Source: Opeltia flavorubescens
Lineage: Eukaryota; Ascomycota; Lecanoromycetes; Teloschistales; Teloschistaceae
Direction: 5' to 3'
NCBI GenBank assembly: GCA_000442125.1
Contig: KE546970.1
Span: forward strand, 612,667-676,666
Length of the DNA: 64,000 nucleotides
This document shows, one piece after another, positions 1 through 12,750 of this stretch. A program made the position numbers and the translations under genes. Numbering within the stretch: position 1 is the stretch's first letter; each line of letters begins with the position of its first letter. The notes beneath the pieces were generated by a model. It saw only the letters and a program-made list of their open reading frames with translations, was not told the origin of the DNA and did no database searches.

Positions 1-76
1 AATTTTTTTATATCCCTTTTAAAAGTTTTATAAAAAAATAATATAATATTATTTTTTAAACTTTAAAATATAGATT

Positions 77-81
<5 letters not shown>

Positions 82-113
<32 letters not shown>
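82..113. repeat. Poly(T) tract, 32 T
   Basis: An unbroken run of 32 T. In copy B the matching site (about 37,438-37,472) is interrupted by several other bases, so the tract differs in purity and length between copies. A poly(T) on this strand could be the poly(A) tail of a minus-strand retroposon. However, the DNA on both sides is shared by A and B, so no element boundary is marked here. Homopolymer length is also a usual sequencing-error site. Confidence 0.7.
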
Positions 114-117
<4 letters not shown>

Positions 118-3100
118 AAAGTAGCTATTTAATTTATTTTATTAAATATAAAATAAACGCTATATTTTTTTATTATATTATAATTTATTTAATATAAATA
201 GCTATTAAATTAATAATTATTTATTTTTAATTTTATATTACTAGTAATATATATAAATAATATATTTATATTTAAATATTAATATTATATAAACTTCGAT
301 ATTTTTTTAAAGCGCTAGTAAAACTAAAATTTAAATTTTAATTATTATTTTTTTTTTAAAAGATTATATATTTAATATAAATTTTTAAATAAAATAATTA
401 AATAATATTTTAAATATTAAATTTTCTATAAATTTCTAATATTAATAAATTTCTTTTAAAATTATATATTTTAGTTTAATTTAATATTTTATTTAATAAA
501 ATATTAATACTTTATACTTTAATATATTATTTTTTTATATTATTTTTTTTATATTTAATAGTTTAAAGCCTTTAAAAAAGGAATTTAAAAATCGAATTAT
601 TAAAATATTATTAATATATTAAGCTTATAAAATATATAGATTTTATATATTATTTTTTATAATAAATACTATTATTAACTACTATAAATAATAATTATAG
701 AAGTAACTAAATTAAAAAAAAATAATAAATTATAAATTTTATATACGATTTTATAAATAGTTTAAACTATTTTAGAATTTAATTTTAATAGTATTAATTT
801 AAGCTCTATTAATAATTTATTTAATATATATAGCTTTTTATAATACCGCTATTTTATTATTTTTTTATTTTAAAAAATATAGGTTTAAAATTTAAAAATT
901 TATATATAATTTTATAATCGATATATTCCCGTTTATAAAGTAATTAGTAATATAATAACTATATAAATTTCTATATATAAATTATAGCCGATTATTAGAC
1001 CGAGTTTTATATTATTACTAATTTTAAAATTATAAATTAATAGGAGAATTTTATAAAGCCGCGTTTATTAAAAAAATTAGTTCGGTTTTAAATTAAAAAA
1101 AATAAAATTATTTAAAAAATATATAATAATATATTTTAATAATATAATTATTTATTATATTAAATAGGTTTTTAATATTTATTTATAAAAGTTTATTATA
1201 ATAAAAGATAGCTATAAAAAATTATAATATAAATATTATCTTTATACTATAATTAATAATAATATAAATTATTAATTTTTTTTAAATATTATTTATTAAT
1301 CCTTTTATTAATCGCGTGAGAAGAATAATTAAAATTTTAAATAATTTTATTAAATAAATATTAAAATTTTTTTATTATTAATAGATAAATTAAATAAATA
1401 ATATAAAATTATTAAATTAAATAATTTTAATTTTTTATAAATTTAAATAACTAGAATTATAATTTTAATTATAAAACGTATTATATATTATATAAATATT
1501 TATAAAACCGCTTTAAAAATATAAAGTTAGATTTTATTTAATAAAAAAATAAGATAAATATATTAAATATTTTAAATAAACTAGGCTAGATTAAATTTTT
1601 AATTTATTTATTTATTAACAACTATTATAATATTAAAAAATAAAATAATATTAATAGCCGAATTTTAATAATTTATATATTATACTACTCTATTAAAACT
1701 AATATATTTAGAATATAAATATAAAAATAATATAATAAAAATTTTAATAATTATATTTTTTTAATTAGTATATTTAATATATATTACTATAATATATTAT
1801 TTAAAAAAAATATAAAAGTTATAAATATACTATTAATATATATTATTTAACTATTTAAAATTATAATTTTAATAAAAATTAAATTATTTTTTTTATATAC
1901 TATAATTTTAATATTAAACTTTTTTTAAATAATTTTAATTAAAATTAAAATATTTTAAAAAATTATATTTTATTTTTATTATCGGATTTTAAAAATAAAT
2001 ATATTAAATTTTTACTAGAATTTAAACCTAAAATCTCTAGAATATAATAAAAATATTTAAAAATTATAATTATTAAATTATAAAAGATATTAATATAATT
2101 TATTAAATTAATATAATATATTAGTTTTTTATATAAAAATAAAATTCGAATTTTATAATTTATAAATTATATATTATATTAATTATATTAATTATAATAA
2201 TAATTAATAAAATTAATTTAATATATTTAATAATAAGATTATTTATTAAATATTTAGAAATTAATTATATATATAATATACTTTTAATTTTAAATTTTTA
2301 ACTATTAAAATAAACGTTTTAATATTAAAAGTCTTTAATTTTATAAAATTAGCCGGATTAATATTCTATAAATAAACCTATTTTATTAATTAAATTTATT
2401 ATTTTAATTAAATTTTTATTATTATATAAAAGGTTTTATTTAATTTTTTTTATTATAATAATTTTTTTTATAAAATTAAAATTATATTTTATTAATTTAA
2501 AAATTATAATTAGTAAAAAGCGAAAATTAAAATAAAATAAAAATAAAATTAAACTTTATATATAATAAAAAACTAACTATATAATAATATTTAAAAAATT
2601 TTAAAAATTAAAAAAAATAAATAAATAAAAATAGTCTATAAATAAAAAAATACTAGAAGTATTAATTTAAATAAAAGTAAAAAATAAAAAAATAATAAAT
2701 AATAAATATAATAATATATTTAAATAATATAACTATTAATTTTATTAATTATTATCTAGTATTAATATTTAAATAGAAGTTAAAGGCTAAAATATTAATA
2801 AAAAAAAATAAAAAAATAAATATTATTATAATTACTTTTAAAAAGACTTTTAAAAAAATAATATATATAAAAAATATAATATATAATAATTATTTTTTTT
2901 AAATTTAATATTTATTTAATTTATATTTAAATAATTAAATTTATTTAAAATTTTAAAATATATAATTTTTATTATTAATATTATTATTTAATAAATTATT
3001 TATTATATTAATATCGCGGAATTTTAAAAAATAGATTTAAAAAATTTTATAAATAAATTAAAAATATTTAAAAATAAAATTAAAAGTTTTATAAATATTA

Positions 3101-5286
3101 TTAATAAAAAAATTAAATCGCTTTATTATAAATAAAATTTAAAAAAATTATTAAAAAAAATTAATAAAAAAATAAATAAAGTTTTAAAAATTTATATAAA
3201 AAAAAATAATATAATATTTATTAAAGAAAATAATTTTTATAAAAAAAATAAAAATTAAAAAAAAATAAGTAGTAAAAAAATTAATAAAAAAAAAAAATTA
3301 ATAAAAAAAAAAAACTAGTAAAAAAAAAATAATAAAAAAAAAATTATTTTATAAATATAATAAATATAAATAATATATTATTTTTATATATTATTTATTA
3401 AAAAGTCTATTTAAATATTAATATTTATTATTTTAATAAATATAATTTTTAATTAATTTAATTAATAATTTTAAATTATATAATTAAATAATATAATATA
3501 ATATTAATAATTATAATTATTATAAATATATTTTAATATTTATTATTATTTATTTCTTTTTTAAAATTTTTAACTTTAAAATATTATTAATATAATATTT
3601 AAATTATTTATAATTATTTATAAATATAATTTTTTTATTAAACCGTTTTTAATAATAATTAAAAATTTTTTATTAATTATTAAAAAACTAAATACTTTTA
3701 TTTTTATAACTTTTCTAGCGTATATTATTTTTTTTATTTTTATTTTTTAATTATTTAATATATTATCCGTTTTTTTATTATTTATATCTATATAAAAAAA
3801 GATCCGCTATATAATTAAAAATATAATAAGTATAATATTTTTATTAATTTTTTTTTTATTAATTAAATTAAATTTTATATTAATATTAAAATAGAATTAT
3901 ATTATAAATTTAAAATATATTATTTATTTATATTATTATTAAATTAACTTTAACTAGTTAATATTTTTAAATATTATTAATTAGATTTTTATAATTATTA
4001 TTAAATAATTAATATAAATTTAAAAAATTCTAATATATAGAAAAAATAATAATTAAAAAAATAATAAAAAATTTATTTATTAATTTTTAATTTTTATAAT
4101 TTATTTTCTCGCGTAATTAATTTTTAAAAATATATATTAATTAAAAGTTAATATAATTTATATTTATATTATTTAATTATATTATTATATTTATTATTTA
4201 TTATTTTATTATTATTATTATTAATTTATATTAATTTAATTAATAGGTCCGGATTTTTTATAAATTTATAATTTTTAATTTTTTTAATTTTAAATATTAT
4301 TTTATATTAAATTATTATATTTATAATATAATAATAAAAAAAAATTTAATATTAAAAATATTAAATATTATATAACTTATAATTTATAATAAATATCGAT
4401 ATTAAATCTAATATAATTAAATAATAATTTAATTTAATAATTTTACTAAAATTAAATAAAAGATACTATTAAAGTTATTATTTTTAATAAAAATTATATA
4501 ATTTTATTTAAAACTTTATAAATATATTAATCTATAAAAAATTAAAATAAAATTAAATATTATCGATTTTTAATAATAAACTTACTTTATTTTTATTAAA
4601 TTTTATTATTTAAAATTTTAAATTAATATAGTTTTTAAAAAAATTAGAAATTATTAATAATAATAATTAAAAAAATAGATTAATATATTTTATTATTTAT
4701 TTATTATTTTAAATAACGATTTTATTATATAATTAAAAGCGAATAATAAATTAAAAAAAATTATAGTTTTTAAAATTATTAAAAAAAGAAGATTTAATAA
4801 TATAATAAATATAATTTAAACTTTTAATATTATTATAAATAAAAATAAAATTATATATATAATTTATAATAATATATTTTAATAATATAAATTTTAGTTT
4901 TATTAATTATTTATTAGTTTTAAATTTTAAAAATATTTTATAGATTAAAATTAAAAAAAAAAATTATAATTTTATAATAGAAATTTAAGTATTAAACCTA
5001 TAAGATAATTATAATAAATATAAAAATATAAATAATATATTTAATATTTAAATAAATATTTTTTTTTAATTTTAATTTTATATTTTTTTTAAAATTCGAT
5101 TATTAAAATTATTATTAATAAAATTATTTTTTAGTTTAGTATTCGAAATTTAATATTTAAAAAAATAATTAATTATTATAAAAATTAAATTAAATTTTTA
5201 TATAATTTTACTAATAATAAAACGAATAATAATAATTTAATTATATATAAAAAACTATTTATTTAATTTTTTTATTAAAAATATAT

Positions 5287-5325
5287 AATTAAATAATTAA
5301 ATAATTAAATAATTAAAGACGAGTT
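5287..5325. repeat. 8-bp tandem repeat (aaataatt)n in R1 copy A
   Basis: About five head-to-tail units of aaataatt lie here. Copy B carries a shorter array at 42,641-42,668 and copy C about two units near 48,155. It is a simple-sequence tract whose unit number differs among R1 copies. Confidence 0.75.
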
Positions 5326-7703
5326 TAAAAAAAAAATTAATAGTAAAAATAAAAATAATTTAATTAATAATATTTTTAAAATATTTTAAATTTAAATTTA
5401 TATTATTAAATAAAAAAATATTTTTAAATTATATTTTTAAAAGATATTATATTAAAAATAATTAATTAAACGATTTTTTAATAATATATTTATTTATATA
5501 ATATATAATTATTATATATTATATAAATAAATAATATAAAAAGGTAATATATTATTATTTATTTAATTATAAAAATTATATTTTTAGTTTTATCTATTTT
5601 TATTAAATTTCTAGCTATTTTTATAATAATCGATATTTAAATAATTATTTATTAAAATAATCTAAATTATATATAAATAAAAAAATAAACTTTATATTTT
5701 TTTTTAATAGTAATATATTTAATATAAATAACCGTAAATTTAATATCTATTAATAATTAATAATTCTATTTTAATAATATAAAGCGATAATATATTTATT
5801 ATTAAAAAAAGCGATAATATAAACTTTTATTACTTTTTAAAATATATATAAAGCTTATAACTAGATATAAAGCTTTATATTAGAATAATAATCTAGAATA
5901 ATCTTTTTAATAAATTATATAAAGATTATTTTAAGGATAAAAAACTCTATTATATATTATAAACGGCGGATTTTTTAAAAAATAACTATATTTAATTTAA
6001 AATAAAAGCGATATTTAAATTAATAATATATTAATTTAATATAATAAATTTAATTAATTATTATATTTATTCTAATAATATTATTTTAGTCAAATTTTAT
6101 ATTAAAAAAAAATTTTTTTTTATAATTAGAATATTTTTAAAATATTAAAATTTATAAATATTCTATTTATTAAAGTATATAATTTTAATATATTACTTTT
6201 AATTAACGTTATAATTTAAATAATAATATATTATATATTATATAATATATTTTTAAATATTAAATTCTCTATATAATAATAATATAATAGAAGATTAATA
6301 ATAGTAATATTAAAATTAAAAAATAATAAATAATTATAATATTTTAACTTTATATATTAAAGCTATAATTATTTAAAATTTTATTTATATAATAAATTTT
6401 ATATATAATAATTTTAAAAATATTAAATTTATTATTTAAAATTATTTAATTATATATTATTATTTTATTATTTATAAAATTTTTATAAATTAAAAGCTAT
6501 AAATATATAATAAAAAAATAAAGATTAAAATTCTTTTAATATATATAAATATTTTTTATAAATAATATAATAAAATAATATAATTATAATAATATTATTT
6601 AATAATATATTTTATTTATTACTATTTTTAAAACTTTTAATATAAAAAATTTTTATAGTAAAATATATATTTAAATAATTATTTTATATATATAAATATA
6701 TTTTACCCGTTTTATTATTAATTATAACTACTTTTCTATTATAAATAATAATAAAACGGTTTAAAATAATTATTTTAATATTATTTCTATTATAATATAA
6801 TTTTTTTATTTTATTTTTTTATTAATAATAAACTTTATTTAAACCGAATATTAAATTATTATCTTTTATATAATATAGAATTTATTAAATAATTAAATTT
6901 ATAATTAGCTTTTTAAGCTATTTAAAGATTAATATATATAATATTCGCTATATTATAATTATAGAATTTATATTTATAAAATTAAATATTTATTATTAAT
7001 TTTTATATTTTATAGTTATTTTTATTTATAAAATTAATTTAAGATATAAAATTAAAAAATTATTAATATATAATATATTTATATTATTTAAATATATTAT
7101 TATAAAACTTTTAATATTTTTAATTTTTATTTATTTTTTAATATTTTTTTTTTTTTAATACTTCTAGGTTTATTAATAATTTCTACTAGTTAATATTATA
7201 TAATTATATTATAATATTATATTATATTTAGATATCGAATAAAAATCTTTTATAAATATTATACCTAGTTTTATATTATTTTTTTATATATTTAATAGAT
7301 TTTATTAATTATAATTTATCCGTTTCTAATATAATAACTAATATTTATAATAAAATTATATTAACGTTTAAATAGTAAATATTTAAAATAAATTAATAAT
7401 ATTAATAATAATAATAAAATAAAAAATTATTTTATTATAAATTAATTTTATATAAATTAATTTATTTATAGAATTTTAAATAAATTATTATTTATAAAAC
7501 TATTTTATTTTTAATAATTACTTTAACGCCTATTATTTTTATAATTTAATATATATAGAATATAATATTAACTATTAAAAATAATATATTTTATTAATAT
7601 ATTCTTAATAATTTTAATATTAATCTATTAAAATAATTATTAAAAAAGTTATATATAAAAAAAATAATATATTAAATAATTATAATATAAAAAAAGTTAT
7701 TAA

Positions 7704-7758
7704 AATAATATATTTAAATAATATATTTAAATAATATATTTAAATATAATATATTTAA
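7704..7758. repeat. 13-14-bp tandem repeat in R1 copy A
   Basis: Three units of aataatatattta are followed by one variant unit (aatataatatattta). Copy B at about 45,058-45,106 has only two perfect units plus the variant. Unit number therefore changed after the copies separated, or the assembly collapsed one of them. Confidence 0.7.
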
Positions 7759-8559
7759 TAGTATTTAAATAAAACGTCTAATTTAATTAAAAAAAATAAT
7801 ATTTTATAAAATTATTTATTATTAAAAATTAATCGATTTTATTATTTTTAAAATTTTATTCACGCGATTAATATAAAAGCTAATAATAAATTATTTAAAT
7901 AAAAATAAATAAATTTAATTTATAGTATTAATTATATTATAAAAAACCGCTGAAATATATATATATAATTTAATTTATAATAAATATATTACTTTTATAT
8001 ATTATTAAAATTAAAATATTAAATTTTTTTTAAATATTTAACTAATATTAATTTATAAAAAGCGGATAATTATTTAAAAAAAAAATATAAAATTTATTTT
8101 TAAAATTATAATAAATTTTAATATATTATTTAAATAAATAAAATTTAATTTTAATAAAATATTAAATAAATAATATTAAATAGGTTTTTAATTTAAATAA
8201 AAAAAAAAGTTTAAATTATATATTTTTTATAATTAAAAAAATTTAATCGCTTTATTTTATTTTTATATTCTATTATTAAAAAATTAAAAGTTATTTAAAA
8301 TCTTTAAATTTATAATAAATTAAATTTTTCTTTTAAATTCTACTAGTTTCTTTTTATAAAAAGAGATTATAATATTTATAAAATTTATTTAAATTTTAAA
8401 AACTTTTAAATTATTTAATAATAATAATTTATAAAATTAAAAATTAAATAATAAAAATACTAGAATAATATTTAAAAATAATATATTTTAAATTTTTAAA
8501 TTATTTTATTTATTATTATTTTTATTATATAAATCGCTTTTTAAAAACTCTATATTTTT

Positions 8560-9030
8560 TTATATAATATATTTTCTAATAATTTTTTTTATTTTTTTAT
8601 TANTCTTTTTAATTATTTTATNGTTATCGCTANTATATAATAAAAAAATTTCTTTATTTTTTATATTTATAATAATTTTAAATTCTTTTATAAACTTATT
8701 TTATTTTTTTTTTAAATTTTAAATACTAATAAATTTTAATTTATTAAACTTTATTTTATAAATAATATANTATAATATTTAAAAATAATTAATAAAAATA
8801 TAAATTATATTACTTTAATATATTATTATATAAATTATTTATAATCCAAAAATTATTTTTTTAAACCCGATAATTCTATTTAAATATTTTTTTTTTTTTT
8901 ATTAGCTATTTAATAGATAATAATTTTTTTAAACTTTTATACCGCTTTAAATTAAATTTAGAAATTTATATTTATTTATATATATAATTTTTTTTTNTNT
9001 AATATTATATTATTAAATTATTATATANTA
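8560..9030. other. N-bearing mosaic tract in R1 copy A (probable assembly consensus)
   Basis: Single N bases lie at 8,603, 8,622, 8,633, 8,770, 8,997, 8,999 and 9,028. The first four have partners in copy B at 45,943, 45,962, 45,973 and 46,110, all exactly 37,340 bases away. The sequence around them is nearly identical between A and B, while the flanks differ by many transitions. Against the right inverted arm, A lacks about 410 bp (51,611-52,020), about 600 bp (52,111-52,730) and about 230 bp (52,850-53,080), with short R1 pieces between. I read this as a consensus of reads from several copies rather than true sequence. Confidence 0.6.
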
Positions 9031-10652
9031 TATATTAATAATAAATTAATAAAACGAGATATAATAATATATAATAAAATATAATTAAATATAATAGAGT
9101 AGAATTTTATATATAATAATATATATAATTTAATATTAAAGTAAAAACTTTAAATATAATTTAAAATTATTTATTAAAAACTAGAATTTAATTATAAAAT
9201 CCTATTTTAATTAATTAACTAATTTTAGTATTTTTTTTATTTTATATACTATAGAATTATATTATTTAATAATTTTAATATATTTTTATTTAATTAAAAT
9301 ATTTATATATTTTATATTTATTATATTTATTTTTATTAATTACTCTTTTACTTTATTTACTAGTTAAATTACTACATATTTTTATTAATAATAATAAAAA
9401 ATATATTTATATAATTATTAAATATTAAAATATAAAAGAAATATACTAGTAATATATTATAATAATATATTTAAAATACTTTTATTTATTAATTTTAAAT
9501 AGATTCGAATAATAAAATATATATAATTAAAAATAGTAATTTATTAATCTATTTAAATTTATAAAAAAATAATTATTTATTAAATAATAAAAAATTAATC
9601 CTTTTATATTCGCGTAAGAGTAGTTATATTTCTAGAAATATTTTAAACTATATATTATAAAATAGTAATCGGGTTTTAAATTATAAAAATTTATTAAATA
9701 TAAACCTATTTAATAGTAGAAATATTTTTAATTAGCGAAATTAATATATTAAAAAAAAAACTATTTTAAATTATTTCGGATTATAAATATTTAAAATAAA
9801 AAAAATATATAAAATAAAAAATATAATAAAAAAGTAATTATTTATAATATAAAAATCGATTATAAAAAAAAAATCTATTATAATAAAAAAATTAGTTAAA
9901 AAAAAGTTAATAAAATAATATAAAATAGTAATACTTTATTTATATAATAAAATAAATTAATATTAATAATAATATTATTTTAAATTAAATATTATTATTT
10001 TATAAAAAATTTATTAATATTAAAAAATTATTAAACTATTATTTTTAAAAGTATTATTTAACTATTTAATATAAAAATTATTTTTTAATATATAAAATTA
10101 TAAAATTAATAATTATAAAAATTTTATAATTAATTATATTTAATTAAATATATTAAATATATTATATAAAGCTATAAAAGCCTATATAATAATATTTTTT
10201 AAAAATAAATATATTATTTTTATATATTATTAATACTACGATTTTAATATATAATAAATATTTAATTTATTATAATATATATAAAATATATAATTATTTA
10301 AAGTAAAGATATATAATTTATTTTTAATTTTATAAATTAACTCGATATTATTATTAATTAAATATAATATATATTTAAATCGAATAAAAAATTTAAATAT
10401 TTAAAATTTATTATTATTTAATAATATTATATATTTATTATAACTATAAATAAAGAAAATAAATATATTTCCTTTTAATATTAATAATAAAATTTATTTA
10501 AAGTTTAAATTATTTAATTTTTTTTATTAAAATTTTATCTATTAATTAATATAATTAAATTAAAATTAAAAATAATTTAACTTAAAGATAATAATAAAGT
10601 AAAAATTTTATTTAAATTTTAAAGTTTAAATTTTTATTAATATAATTTATAA

Positions 10653-10868
10653 AAAAATCGAGTCGAGTTAAATTATTAAATTAAATTATTAATTTAAATT
10701 TTATAATTTAACTCGACTTTCGATTTAAAAATTAAAATTTAAAATTAATCTAATTTATTAATAATTCGATCCGGATTTAATTTAATTTATTAATAATTTA
10801 ATTTAAAATTGATTATTAAATTAAAAACTCGAGTTCGATTCGATTTAACCCGATTTAATTTAATTAGT
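10653..10868 (+). repeat. Terminal block X of R1 copy A, with hairpin
   Basis: A CpG-bearing block closes R1. It opens with an imperfect inverted repeat: the arm aaatcgagtcgagttaaatt (from 10,655) is complemented at about 10,706-10,726, with a 2-base insertion in the second arm. The block recurs at the end of copy B (47,811-48,020), where the arms have changed by transitions but still pair. A related inverted version is at 34,241-34,565. The many surviving TCGA/TCGAG words suggest a CpG-rich ancestor in which only CpA/TpG sites were mutated. Confidence 0.65.
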
Positions 10869-11010
10869 TTACTATTAAATCTAAAAACTATTTAATAAAC
10901 CTTTTTTTTTTAATAAAAAAATCTTTTTATAAAATATTAATATATTTTTTATAATTAGTAAACTATTAAATTTAATTTTTATATTTAATATATAATTATT
11001 CGTTAGTAAA
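10869..11010. other. Short AT-rich gap between block X and a solitary TIR arm
   Basis: About 140 bp with no repeat partner that I could find in the window and no coding signal. It contains a run of T and otherwise looks like the surrounding RIPed DNA. Confidence 0.4.
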
Positions 11011-11473
11011 TTAATTAAAATAGATTTAATCGGATTAAATTAAATTTAAATCGATATTAATTTTTAGAATTAAAATTTGACCCGATTTATAATTAAATCG
11101 AATTTATATTATATTTAATTAATTAATTATAATTTAATTTAATTAATTTTAATATTAAAATATTAAAAAATTTAATAATTAATTAAAATAAATAATTATA
11201 AATTAATCTATAATATTAAATAGACTTTAAACTAAATAAATAATTAATTAATAAATTAAAATATTAGTATAGTTATTATTTTTATTTTTAAATTAGTATT
11301 ATTTTTATAAAATTCTATTATATTTAATAATTTATATTAAAATCGGGTTAAATTTAAATATTTAAATTTAGTTTAAAATTATTTAAATTAAATTATAAAA
11401 ATTTATAACCCGATTTAAATCGGTTCTAGTTTTTAATTTTATTTATAAAACCCGGTCGATTAACTAGTTTATT
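11011..11473 (+). repeat. Solitary ~464-bp terminal repeat of the long-TIR element
   Basis: This block matches, in the same orientation, the left terminal repeats at 19,219-19,682 and 61,257-61,720, and matches 21,020-21,483 and 63,064-63,528 in inverted form. It starts near ttaattaaaatagatttaat and ends near aaaacccggtcgattaacta, the conserved outer and inner edges of the family. No inverted partner follows at the expected distance, so it is a solo or truncated arm. The gypsy-2 insertion at 11,861 lies just downstream and may have separated it from other material. Confidence 0.75.
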
Positions 11474-11855
11474 TACTAGATATTTTTAGCCTATTAACTT
11501 TTTTTTTAATATTTAAAGAAAACTAGTAATAATTATTATTATACTATTTTTAATAGCCCGCGCTAGCTTTTAATTTAATAATTTATAAACGAGTTTTTAA
11601 TAATTTATTCTTTAATTCTAGTTTTTAAATATAAAACCGAGTTTATAATATTTATATTTTAGTTTTTTCCTTTAATAAAATTAATTTACTAAAGGCTTTA
11701 TTTATTTAATTATTTATTATTTTAATACTTTTTTCATTAAATAAAAATTCACTCGTTAGATTATTTTTATTATTTCCGCCCGGATTTTTAAATAAATTTT
11801 ATTTATTATTATTAAACTCTATAATTTAATTTTTTTATAAAACTTTTAATAATTT
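11474..11855. other. RIPed DNA between solitary TIR arm and gypsy-2
   Basis: About 380 bp with no recognised element. It keeps a few CA dinucleotides (near 11,735 and 11,750) and some C-rich words (cccgcgc, ccgcccgg). It continues beyond gypsy-2 at 19,013-19,218, because the target duplication shows that gypsy-2 inserted into it. Confidence 0.4.
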
Positions 11856-11860
11856 TAAAG
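11856..11860. repeat. Target-site duplication of gypsy-2, left (taaag)
   Basis: The five bases taaag stand directly before the LTR that starts at 11,861. The same five bases follow the other LTR at 19,008-19,012. A 5-bp duplication is typical of Ty3/gypsy integration. Confidence 0.8.
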
Positions 11861-12065
11861 TATTATATAATAGATAAAAAATAATAGTATTATATTAAAA
11901 GTAAAAAATTATCTATTTATAAAATCTATAATTAAATAAATATAGATATTAAAAAGCGCTAAATTTAATTAAATAAATATATTTAAAAGGCTTTTTTTAA
12001 ATTATAATAGCTATTTAGCCTTATTTATTTTATTAACTTTCTACTTATATAATATAATTATAATA
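11861..12065 (-). repeat. gypsy-2 3' LTR
   Basis: A 205-bp direct repeat of 18,803-19,007, differing mainly by transitions. Shared words include gcgctaaatttaatta and tataatagctatttag. Because the element reads on the minus strand this is the 3' LTR. The LTRs of the inverted copy (63,738-63,942) have the same length. Confidence 0.88.
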
Positions 12066-12422
12066 GATACCGGTAATAAATAAAATTTTTAATTTTTAAT
12101 AATAGACTCTTTTTTATTAATAAACGGTTTTTTAATATATTTCTACTATTTAATATTAATATTAGTATTATTAACGGCTTTATTATAGTTTAAAGCCGAT
12201 TTTAAATTAAAATAATATTTATATTTTTTTATTAGTATTTTAATATTATTTAAATAATATTTAAATATTTATTAATTATTTTTAAATCTATAACTAACCT
12301 AATAAATAAAGTATTAAATAAAAAAACCTTTATTTTTATAAATATAATATTTATAAAGGATTTATTTAATTTTAAACTTTTTATTATTATTAATAATAAT
12401 TAAAAATATAAATTTATAATAA

Positions 12423-12750
12423 CGCTAGTAAAAATTATTATAAAAATTAATAATAAACTCTAAATATATTATTAATATTATATTATAAATTTTTATAATA
12501 AATAATAGTTTTAAATAATAAACTAATAGTTTAATATATTAAATAATTTTAAAAAAATCTATTAATTATTATTTAATCTTTTTAAAAATAAATTTTAATA
12601 TATTATAACTTTAATATAAATATATTTTTATAAAATTATTAATTTTAAAATAAATTAATTAATAATATATATTATAGTATTCTTTTATTTTTATTATAAT
12701 AAAAATAATAATATTTTTAATATTAATATATATAAGCTAGTATTTTTTTA
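12423..12750 (-). pseudogene. gypsy-2 integrase C-terminal region, RIP-degraded
   Basis: The minus-strand translation carries the segment LVYYLKLLFIIKIYNIILI, matching the LAYRLELP..x..IHxVFHVS-type motif after the catalytic core in many fungal gypsy integrases. Just upstream is KEYYNIYY*LIYFKINNFI, which fits the MKxYYDxxHxPxxFxxGDxVxL stretch before it. Stops in the frame sit where Gln or Trp codons would be, as expected from RIP. This segment directs integration of element cDNA; here it cannot be translated. I did not read the catalytic DDE core of this copy with confidence. Confidence 0.7.

Larger units (their letters stand above)
1..10868. repeat. R1 repeat, copy A (unclassified, RIP-degraded, left end outside window)
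   Basis: This stretch aligns with 37,357-48,020 (copy B) in the same orientation over its whole length. Position 1 corresponds to about 37,357, so the repeat may start before the window. Mismatches between A and B are overwhelmingly C/T or G/A transitions; for example the tcgcgtgag block near 1,312 in A is fully AT in B. Inner segments recur at 48,021-53,471 (copy C) and, inverted, at 28,818-34,240 (copy D). No ATG-initiated frame exists and TAA/TAG are dense in all frames. The plus strand is strongly A-rich at about 2,480-3,345, which reads as Lys/Asn-rich and hints at a former plus-strand coding region. I could not read a transposase, helicase or reverse transcriptase in it. Against copies C and D, copies A and B lack parts of the 8,570-8,800 region. 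It could be a DNA transposon, a Helitron or a segmental duplication of mixed content. Confidence 0.8.

Noticed and set aside
82-113. Poly(T) as a transcription terminator or as the end of a LINE element
   Set aside because: DNA on both sides of the tract is shared by R1 copies A and B, so it is not an element edge. No adjoining LINE reverse transcriptase was read.
5287-7758. CRISPR-like arrays from regularly repeated short words
   Set aside because: Units are 8 or 13-14 bp head-to-tail without unique spacers; they are simple tandem repeats in AT-rich DNA.
1-10868. Helitron Rep/helicase or other known transposase in R1
   Set aside because: Several plus-strand frames stay fairly open if TAA/TAG are read as former Gln codons, but no HPHxH, Walker A or DDE pattern could be identified. 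Naming a family would be guesswork.
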